Translations under genes and position numbers: made by a program | Assembly (NCBI GenBank): GCA_041752395.1 | Contig: JBGSWN010000040.1 | Location: forward strand, 1-64,000 | Direction of reading: 5' to 3' | Source: UBA6168 sp041752395 | Lineage (GTDB): Bacteria > Bacteroidota > Bacteroidia > Chitinophagales > Saprospiraceae | DNA length: 64,000 nucleotides | Notes under the pieces: model-generated | What the model was told of the DNA's origin: nothing | The model's input: only the letters and a program-made list of their open reading frames with translations | Databases searched by the model: none | In this document: piece after piece, positions 57,098 to 64,000 of the stretch | Numbering within the stretch: position 1 is the stretch's first letter | Layout: the number at the start of each line of letters is the position of its first letter

Positions 57098-60000
57098 TCA
57101 ATTGCCAACTACCAATCTGCGCATGGCCATGCTACCTTCCGAGCGTAGTTGTACGTTGTAAACACCTGCTGCCAAGCCTAGCAAATCAAGGCTCAAGTGG
57201 TCGGTCTGGCTGGCGAACTGCTGCCTTTTTACCAGCCTGCCCGTCATATCAAACACCTGTACTTCCAGTACCTGCGGCAATGCGTTTTGCAAAACAATCG
57301 TCGTATGCCCAACTGCTGGGTTCGGTTGGAGTGTTGCTCCTTGTCCCCAACTTGGTTCGCTGGTTCCCGTCAGGTTCTGCACGGTAACCGTCGTGCTGTT
57401 GACCGTGCAACCGTTTGCATCAGTGACGACTACGGCATACTCGCCCGCCATCAGATTTGAAAGGTCTTGCGCTGTCGAGAAGGACTGCCCGTTGCGAGTC
57501 CAAGCGTAAGTGTACGGCGTCACGCCGCCCGTCACACTAATTTGCGCAGCACCAATCCCCGCTCCATTCACGTCGTTGGTCACGAGGTCAACCGTCAGTT
57601 GCAAGGCAGTCGGCTCCGTAATGGTGAAGGTGAGCGTTTGCAGGCAACCAGCACCGTCCGTCACGGAAGCTTCGTAAACACCGTCGCAGAGGTTAGAAGC
57701 CATCGTGCCAGTTTGGCCGTTGCTCCAAAGCACACTGAATGGGGGCAGGCCACCGTTGATGGCGACACTGGCCGTACCGTTGCAGTTACCATTGCAAGTA
57801 GCGTTCGTGAAAGAAGGCGTAATCATTGCCGCAGAACTTACCGTTACCGTGAAGCTGCAAGTTCCATTGTTGCCAGCAAGGTCGGTGTAACTGAATGTCT
57901 GCGTCGTCATGCCAATTGGGAAATCAGCGCCAGAAGGCAAGCCGCTGGTTTGCGTGAGCAGCGCAGGATTCAGCGTACAGTTGTCCGTCACGGTCGGCAA
58001 GGCGAAGATGGCAGTGGGGTTGCAGTAGCTAATGGCAACGTTTGTAAGGCAAGTCAGTGCTGGCGCAATATTGTCCGTCACCGTTACCATGGCCGTGTTG
58101 GAAGTGCTGTTGCCGCTGCCATCGGTGGCCGTCAGTGTGACGACGTGAACGCCAAGGTCGCTGCAATTGAAACTGTTCAGTGAAACAGTCCAGTTGGCAA
58201 TACCACAGTTGTCCGTGCTGCCTGCATCAAACAGGGTTGGCGTGAGAGCCACGCTGCCGTTTGCGCCAAGCGACACCGTGGCATTCTGTAAAACAAGGGT
58301 GGGCGCCTCGGTGTCTGTCGCAACCAAGGTTACTGTTTCTGAAAGGGAACAACCATGGAAATCGGTCACGACGACGGTGAAAACGCCCGAACCCAAGCCC
58401 GTCAAATTATCGGCTGTACTTCCGTTGGACCAATCAAAATCATAGCCTGCTGTACCGCCTGTTACCACTGATTGGATGGAACCGGTATTCCCGTTTGCGC
58501 AAGCTGGGTTAGTGGAAGTGAGCGTAATTGCCAACGGTTGTGGTTCGTGGATGGTGAAGTTCATCGTGCTGCTGCAACCACCGGCATCGGTGACGGTAGC
58601 GGAGTAGCTGCCAGCGCAAAGCCCAGTGCCGTCGCCGCCATTGCTCCAAGTAGTCGTAATTGGCTGAAGACCACCTGAAATGCTCAAGCTGGCGGCGCCA
58701 TCACAAGCGCCTGCACAGCTTACGTCCGAGAGGACGGCAGAATAGGTGAGCACATTGGCCACGGTTACGTTGAAACTGCAAGTGCCCGTGTTGCCGGAGG
58801 CATCGGTGTATTTAAAGGTCTGCACCGTGGTGCCAACCGGAAAATCGGAGCCGGAAGGCAAGCCTGCTGTTTGCGCAAGCAAAAACATGTCCACGCCACA
58901 GTTATCCGTGACGGTTGGGAGCGCAAAGTCCACAGTGTTGTTGCAAGCCGAAGCCGATAGGTTGGCGGGGCAAGTTAGCATCGGCGCAATCAGGTCAACC
59001 ACCGTCACATCGGCGCTGCCGACTGTTTCGTTACCGCTACCGTCGGTGGCAGTGATAACCACTGTTTGTATTCCGATTTGGCTGCAATCAACTGAGGGTA
59101 AGCTGACCGACCAGTTGGCGATGCCACAGTTGTCACTGCTGCCGCCATCGAAATCGGCACCGTTCAGGTTGGCCGTGCCGTTTGTGTTCAAATTGACGGT
59201 GATATTTTGCAAAACGAGGTCTGGCGCGTCCGAATCCACACCAACGATGTTGGTAGTTAGCGTTGCCTGGCAACCATGTGCGTCCGTCACCGACAAGGTG
59301 TAAGTGCCGACAGCCAAGCCGCCTGCAGTTGCCACATTGCTGCCGTTTGACCAAGCCAAGCTGTAAGGTTGCGTGCCACCATTCACTGCCGCTGTTACGG
59401 TTCCGTCTGCAACGCCAGCCGGACAAGTAGCATCATTGTGGAACAATTCGGCTACCGTCAATTGGGCAGGTTGCGTGATATTAAAAGTCAAAAGTTGCGA
59501 GCAACCCGAAGCATCTGTCACCGACACGGTGTAAATTCCAGCTATAAGATTGTTGGCCGAAGCTTGGGTGTTGCCGTTCGACCAGTTGTACTGAACTGGA
59601 GCTGCTCCGTTAGTCGTCGTCACTGTTGCGCTGCCAGTAGCAGCACCAAAACAGGTTGCGTTTGTGGTGGTTACGGATGCTGTGAAGGAGCAAGCAGCGG
59701 CGTTCACGTTTGCTGTCGCAATGGCCGAGCAGCCGTTCAGGTCAGATACCGTCACGCTGTAAGCGCCCGGCGCAAGGCCAGTGATGCTTGCGGTAGTTTC
59801 ACCATTGCTCCAACTGTAAAAATAGACCGGTGTGCCGCCGCTGGCGATGACGCTGGCTGTGCCGTTGTTCAGGCCAGGTGCGGTTTCTGCCGTTGCCGAA
59901 ACGGCGATGCTGAGGGCAGTGGCAGGTTGGCCAATGGTGGCCGTTCCAGTAACCGAACAGCCGTTTCCATCGGTTGCGGTCACGGTGTAAGTGCCTGCTA

Positions 60001-63000
60001 CCAAACCATTCGCTGTTGGAACATGGACGCCGTTTGACCAAGTGTAGCTAAAGTTGCCATTTCCGCCAGCCGCTACCGCAGTTGCTGAACCGGATGGGAA
60101 GGCAAAGCAAGTGGCATCCATCGAGTTGACAAAAACAGTGACTGGCGGGGAAAGGGTTACCGTTGTGCTGGCGCTGGCAGTGCAGCCGTTAGCCGCATTG
60201 GTGACGGTCAAAGTATATGTTCCAACCGCATTTACCGAAGGCGTCAGGGTATTCGCACCAACGGTGATGTTGCCGTTCGAGGTCGTCCAAGCGTAGGATA
60301 ACCCGACACCCTGAGAAGAACCCGAGCCATTCAATTTGCCACTCAAAACATTGCAGGTCAGGCTAAACCCTGGGCCTGCATTTGCGATAGGTGGGGTGGT
60401 GTTGAGAGTAACAGCAACCGTGGCCGAACTGGCGCAGCCACTCTGCACATTCGTTGCAGTAACGATGTAGTTGCCAGTTGCACTGACGCTCGGGTTCTGC
60501 TGGTTGGAGGTGAAGCCGTTCGGGCCTGCCCAAGCATAGGTCACGTTGCCAAAAGCGATGGCGTTGAGGGTGACAGGCGCTGCCGTACAACCAATGAAGC
60601 CGCCAGTAGCTTGGAGTATCGGCAGAGAAATGGTTTCATTCACCGTGGTGGTAGCCACCGTGCTGCAACCGCTCAATGTATCCGTTACAGTCAAAGTATA
60701 ATCGCCAGCAACGGTCACTACAGGGTTTGAAATATTAGAAGTAAAACCGTTTGGCCCAGTCCAACCAAAGCTGGTGTTGTTTGGGACAAAAATCCCCATC
60801 AACATTACGGATGGAGAAACACAGGTAATCGTGCCGCCTTGCACTGAAACAATTGGGGCAGTGGTATTTTCATCCACCAAAACCGCATCTGAATTTGTGC
60901 AACCATTAGTTGTGTTTGCAACCGTAAGTACGTAAGTACCAGCAGCATCCACGGTAGCGGTTTCGGTATCATCGCCTGCGGCAATATTGCCGTCCAACGT
61001 CGTCCAAGCATAAGTAAATTCAGCGCCTTGTGAAGTGCCTGCACCGCTCAGTTGCAACGAAGTTGCAACACAAGTCAACGTTGCGTCAGCACCTGCATCT
61101 GCCACAGGAGCGAGGGTGTCCACGGCCACAGTCGCCACGGCCATTGCGGAGCAACCATTCAGTGTGTCCAAAACGGACAGGGTGTAGTCGCCTGGTTCGG
61201 TTGCTGTTGGGTTCGGCTCGTTGGTGGTAAAACCATTAGGGTCAGTCCAAGTCAGTGAAATAGCAGTGGTTGAGGAAGTAAAGCCCAGCGTTACCGTTGC
61301 GCTTACGCAAGTCACATTGCCTCCAATCGCCGTTAAAACGGGCGGTTGATTGTCTGCCAAAACAGGGGCAGTCGCAACGCTGGTACAGGTCGTCAGCGTA
61401 TCAGTGATGGTAAAAATATAATTGCCAGCCTCCATCACCAAAGTGTCCAATTCGTCAGAGGTAAAGCCGTTTGGGCCAGTCCAGCCGAAGCTGGTGTTCA
61501 TGGTATCTGCCGTCGCAAGCAATAGTACCGTTGGCAAATAACAGGTCAGCGACCCACCCGTCACGGAGAGCACCGGCGGGTCGTTGTCACCGGTCACGAA
61601 GGCCGTGTCAATTGCGGAGCAGCCATTTTCCACGATTTGAACCGTGAGCACATAAGTGCCTGAATGGTCAATATCGGGGGTGAGGGTGTTTGCGCCCAGA
61701 AAAATATTGCCACCATTGAAAGCCGTCCAATTTGTTGTGATGGAGTAGTTTGGTGCAGCACCACCGAACCCTTGCAGGGCAAGGATAGTATTGGTACAAG
61801 GTGTGTTCACGTCCACTCCGGCATCCGCAAATGGAGCGATTGTGTCAATGGTCACAGCGGCTATGGCCATTGCGGAGCAACCATTCAAAGTGTCCGTCAC
61901 GGTCAGGGTATAGTCGCCTGCTTCCGTCATGACGGGGTTTGGCTCATCGGAAGTAAAGCCGTTCGGGCCGTCCCAAGCCAACGAAATATCGCTAGTGGAA
62001 GCGGTGAAACTCAAATTTACAGTGGTATCGGCGCAGGTGATTTGGCCACCTGTGGCAGTGATGACAGGCGCAGCATTGTCCGCCAAAACCGTGGCCGTTG
62101 CAACACTGGTGCAGGTCGTGATGGTGTCCGTGATGGTGAAAACAAAGTTGCCTGCCTCCGAGACACTTGGGTTCAATTCATCGGAGGTGAAGCTGTTTGG
62201 GCCAGTCCAACCAAAGTTGGTGTCCATCGTGTCCACTTGTGCGGACAGGGTCACTACTGGTGAAAAGCAGGTCAATGTGCCGCCCGCCACGGAGAGCAGC
62301 GGCGGGTCGTTATCGCCCGTCACGATGACTGTGTCCATTGCGGAGCAGCCATTTTCTAAAATTTGAACCGTGAGTACATAAGTGCCAGCGTGGTCAATGT
62401 CTGGCGAGAGGCTGTTTTCGCCTGCGGCAATATTGCCACCATTGAAGGCCGTCCATTGAATGGAAAGGGTATGATTTGGGCCGGCACTTACGCTGCCGCT
62501 CAGTGTTAATTCGGAGTTGGTGCAGGGGGCATTGACGTCCAAGCCTGCGTCAATCATCGGTGCGAGGGTGTCCACTGCGACATCAATACTGGCAGTGGTC
62601 ACACAGCCATTGAGGGTATCGGTGAGGGTCAGCGAGTAGGTCCCAGCAGCCTCCGTGAAAACCACGAGCGAATCAGTGGTGGAGCTGAACTGGCCACTAT
62701 TGGAGGCAGTCCATTCAAAAATAGTGTTGATGCCGAGCACGCTTGCCAATCCGTCCAACTGAACAGTAGGATGGCCACAAGTCACATCGCCGTCGGCAGT
62801 GAGGGAGACAATTGGGAACGCAGGCTCCAGGGTGTAGCTGTAATCAGTGGCACAGCCGTTGGTGTCTTTTACCGTCAGGTCATAAATGCCAGCGATTAGG
62901 CCGGTAATGGTATCGGTGGTTTCACCGTTGCTCCATGTCAGTTGGAAAGGTGGTGCATCGCCGCTCAACTGAACGCCGAGCGCTCCCAATTGTCCGGTGC

Positions 63001-63367
63001 AGCCGGGCAGCACTGTGTAAACGAGTGCCGCGCCCACCGGATTTGCCGGGTCTGGCAGCAGGATGTCATCGAGAATGACCGTGATATTGTCATCGTCGGT
63101 CACAGATACATTGTAAAGGCCAGCTGATTTGCCGGTAATGTCTTCGGTGATTTCTCCACCGCTCCAAACAAAGCTGTACGGGGCTGTGCCGCCACTGACG
63201 GAAATGAAAATTGCTCCGTCATCGCCGTTCAGGCAGGTAGGAGCAAAGGTGCTGTCGAGCGTCACGACCAAGCTGTCGGGGAGCGGGTTGTCAGGAGTGC
63301 CTGCCTGCAATCCTCGAATAGCACAGAAAAAGGTAAACAGTAAGAAAGGTAAATACGAATACTTCAT
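57098..63367 (-). CDS. Giant SprB/HYR-repeat T9SS surface protein
   Basis: A 2089-residue secreted protein. Signal peptide (MKYSYLPFLLFTFFCAIRGLQA), then many beta-sandwich repeats: SprB-like units of the form WSNGETT-x-x-ITGL-x-AG-x-Y-x-[LV]-TVTD-x-NGC; PKD/Ig-like units (WTGPNGFTSDELNP, WTAFNGGNIAAGEN); and two HYR-type blocks (VTDNCGVDMFLLAQTAGLP and VTDNCTLNPALLTQTSGLP with preceding CPANL or CLTNV). Two 242-residue blocks are tandemly duplicated. The C-terminus (LQPNPAVGHTTIVLQNALP to RRLVVGN) is a type IX sorting domain. Probably a filamentous adhesin or gliding-related surface protein. Conserved Cys in the units suggests disulfides. Confidence 0.9.
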   Translation of the reverse strand: MKYSYLPFLLFTFFCAIRGLQAGTPDNPLPDSLVVTLDSTFAPTCLNGDDGAIFISVSGGTAPYSFVWSGGEITEDITGKSAGLYNVSVTDDDNITVILDDILLPDPANPVGAALVYTVLPGCTGQLGALGVQLSGDAPPFQLTWSNGETTDTITGLIAGIYDLTVKDTNGCATDYSYTLEPAFPIVSLTADGDVTCGHPTVQLDGLASVLGINTIFEWTASNSGQFSSTTDSLVVFTEAAGTYSLTLTDTLNGCVTTASIDVAVDTLAPMIDAGLDVNAPCTNSELTLSGSVSAGPNHTLSIQWTAFNGGNIAAGENSLSPDIDHAGTYVLTVQILENGCSAMDTVIVTGDNDPPLLSVAGGTLTCFSPVVTLSAQVDTMDTNFGWTGPNSFTSDELNPSVSEAGNFVFTITDTITTCTSVATATVLADNAAPVITATGGQITCADTTVNLSFTASTSDISLAWDGPNGFTSDEPNPVMTEAGDYTLTVTDTLNGCSAMAIAAVTIDTIAPFADAGVDVNTPCTNTILALQGFGGAAPNYSITTNWTAFNGGNIFLGANTLTPDIDHSGTYVLTVQIVENGCSAIDTAFVTGDNDPPVLSVTGGSLTCYLPTVLLLATADTMNTSFGWTGPNGFTSDELDTLVMEAGNYIFTITDTLTTCTSVATAPVLADNQPPVLTAIGGNVTCVSATVTLGFTSSTTAISLTWTDPNGFTTNEPNPTATEPGDYTLSVLDTLNGCSAMAVATVAVDTLAPVADAGADATLTCVATSLQLSGAGTSQGAEFTYAWTTLDGNIAAGDDTETATVDAAGTYVLTVANTTNGCTNSDAVLVDENTTAPIVSVQGGTITCVSPSVMLMGIFVPNNTSFGWTGPNGFTSNISNPVVTVAGDYTLTVTDTLSGCSTVATTTVNETISLPILQATGGFIGCTAAPVTLNAIAFGNVTYAWAGPNGFTSNQQNPSVSATGNYIVTATNVQSGCASSATVAVTLNTTPPIANAGPGFSLTCNVLSGKLNGSGSSQGVGLSYAWTTSNGNITVGANTLTPSVNAVGTYTLTVTNAANGCTASASTTVTLSPPVTVFVNSMDATCFAFPSGSATAVAAGGNGNFSYTWSNGVHVPTANGLVAGTYTVTATDGNGCSVTGTATIGQPATALSIAVSATAETAPGLNNGTASVIASGGTPVYFYSWSNGETTASITGLAPGAYSVTVSDLNGCSAIATANVNAAACSFTASVTTTNATCFGAATGSATVTTTNGAAPVQYNWSNGNTQASANNLIAGIYTVSVTDASGCSQLLTFNITQPAQLTVAELFHNDATCPAGVADGTVTAAVNGGTQPYSLAWSNGSNVATAGGLAVGTYTLSVTDAHGCQATLTTNIVGVDSDAPDLVLQNITVNLNTNGTANLNGADFDGGSSDNCGIANWSVSLPSVDCSQIGIQTVVITATDGSGNETVGSADVTVVDLIAPMLTCPANLSASACNNTVDFALPTVTDNCGVDMFLLAQTAGLPSGSDFPVGTTVQTFKYTDASGNTGTCSFNVTVANVLTYSAVLSDVSCAGACDGAASLSISGGLQPITTTWSNGGDGTGLCAGSYSATVTDAGGCSSTMNFTIHEPQPLAITLTSTNPACANGNTGSIQSVVTGGTAGYDFDWSNGSTADNLTGLGSGVFTVVVTDFHGCSLSETVTLVATDTEAPTLVLQNATVSLGANGSVALTPTLFDAGSTDNCGIANWTVSLNSFNCSDLGVHVVTLTATDGSGNSTSNTAMVTVTDNIAPALTCLTNVAISYCNPTAIFALPTVTDNCTLNPALLTQTSGLPSGADFPIGMTTQTFSYTDLAGNNGTCSFTVTVSSAAMITPSFTNATCNGNCNGTASVAINGGLPPFSVLWSNGQTGTMASNLCDGVYEASVTDGAGCLQTLTFTITEPTALQLTVDLVTNDVNGAGIGAAQISVTGGVTPYTYAWTRNGQSFSTAQDLSNLMAGEYAVVVTDANGCTVNSTTVTVQNLTGTSEPSWGQGATLQPNPAVGHTTIVLQNALPQVLEVQVFDMTGRLVKRQQFASQTDHLSLDLLGLAAGVYNVQLRSEGSMAMRRLVVGN
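61121..62572 (-). repeat. Two tandem 726-bp repeats inside the giant gene
   Basis: The unit starting DT[LI]AP-x-x-DAG-[LV]-DVN (residue 266) recurs with the same length at residue 508 and a third, diverged start (DTLAPVADAGADATLTC) at residue 750. Both units are exactly 242 residues (726 bp) and each consists of three sub-repeats. The two copies differ at many positions, so the duplication is not recent. Confidence 0.8.
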
Positions 63368-64000
63368 GTGTAAAAGGTTTTTGATAATGAATTATGTTCA
63401 TGGGCGATTGGCTGTGCTCGCCCCGTTACTGAAAGGCTGATTTATTTTTTCTCAAAAGTGGACCTGCCCCACACTGTTGCGAGGCAGGTGCCCAGTAATT
63501 GAGAATCATACTATTGCTCGGATTCGGGAATTCTACCAGTACCGCAAGTCGCAACCTGCAAACTGCGGTTCCGGAAAAACATTGAAAAGGCCAAAACCAA
63601 ATTGCTGACGAATGAATAAGGAAGGAAGGGCTTGCCACGCTTTCTCATTTTATCAGAAAGACCAAGGACATGCTGGAAAGTCGAAAATCGGATTTTTGTA
63701 CTGCTTAAAATCATGGGTCTCCGTGTGCTGCTAAATGAATTACCACCCCGTGGTCTCCCCTCAGCGAGAGGTCTTTTAAGTAACCCACCCCTGAGGGGAG
63801 AGCAAGGCGAAAATTTCAAGGTGTATTAAATCAGACGATTGGGAATCAATGTTGTAATATCCACTATCACATTTGATGGCACAAAGATTTGGGCAGACCC
63901 CTTAAACTGCGATTAAACACCTATTAAAATAAAATTAAAATGTGAAAAATAAGAATTTGTGAAGTGACTTATCCTGTGAATGCTGGCATTTTCGGATTTT
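63368..64000. other. Right-edge region without a supported gene
   Basis: I see no convincing gene here. It contains a 7-bp stem ACCTGCC/GGCAGGT near 63459-63486, a small ACCAC/GTGGT hairpin near 63742-63754, and a 10-bp perfect inverted repeat CTCCCCTCAG (63755-63764) / CTGAGGGGAG (63791-63800). Short frames over these repeats look like non-coding sequence. The promoter of the giant gene should be in the first ~150 bp, but no good TAnnTTTG was found. Confidence 0.5.

Noticed and set aside
63511..63829. Short frames on both strands at the right edge
   Set aside because: They cover the inverted repeats CTCCCCTCAG/CTGAGGGGAG and have low-complexity, repeat-derived translations.

Overview
The window looks like a member of the Bacteroidota, most likely the Saprospiraceae or a close relative. 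The reasons are a SusC/SusD pair, several CarboxypepD_reg-type TonB-dependent receptors, secreted proteins with type IX secretion (T9SS) C-terminal sorting domains, a giant SprB/HYR-repeat protein, short Crp/Fnr and LytTR regulators, a promoter of the form TTG-N17-TAnnTTTG upstream of leuA, and weak Shine-Dalgarno sequences. I see no rRNA, tRNA or CRISPR array. Identifications rest on motif recognition by eye; no database search was run.

Layout. 0-2 kb: leucine genes leuA-leuC (leuC runs off the left edge). 2-3.9 kb: a large helical protein of unknown function behind a 33-bp perfect inverted repeat. 3.8-7.1 kb: a complete plasmid-type replication and partition module: a Rep_3 initiator, seven iterons about 21 bp apart, two inverted iterons at the rep operator, an RHH partition protein, ParA, and a 313-bp array of AAGT/ACTT motifs spaced 8-9 bp that is a strong centromere candidate. 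7.3-13.6 kb: uxuA-xylB-xylA (uronate and xylose use, fitting glucuronoxylan), split between xylB and xylA by a Septu-like ATPase/HNH defence pair. 13.6-34 kb: exported and envelope functions (lipoprotein, TonB receptors, YncE-type propeller/phosphoesterase, cytochrome/VCBS protein, PhoX-like protein with a T9SS tail, MauG-type peroxidase), two divergent Crp/Fnr genes and a LytS/LytTR two-component pair.

34-44 kb: a phosphonate catabolism locus (TIGR03364-type FAD oxidase, DUF5690 transporter, PhnX-like HAD hydrolase, PhnZ-like HD oxygenase) interrupted by two opposite-strand cassettes (a PIN toxin-antitoxin pair and a Uma2 nuclease), next to a SusCD pair. 44-51.5 kb: a Lys/Ala-rich histone-H1-like protein, pyruvate phosphate dikinase, a second YncE/phosphoesterase and a KilA-N protein. 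51.8-56.3 kb: a hexuronate operon, uxaC-MFS transporter-uxaA, ending in a 20-codon stump of a uxaB-like reductase. 56.5-63.4 kb: a small coiled-coil protein and a 2089-residue adhesin-like T9SS protein carrying two 726-bp tandem repeats.

The most striking point is a full iteron/ParA-RHH replicon beside leucine biosynthesis and central metabolism. Either the window belongs to a chromid or megaplasmid, or a plasmid backbone has been fixed in the chromosome.
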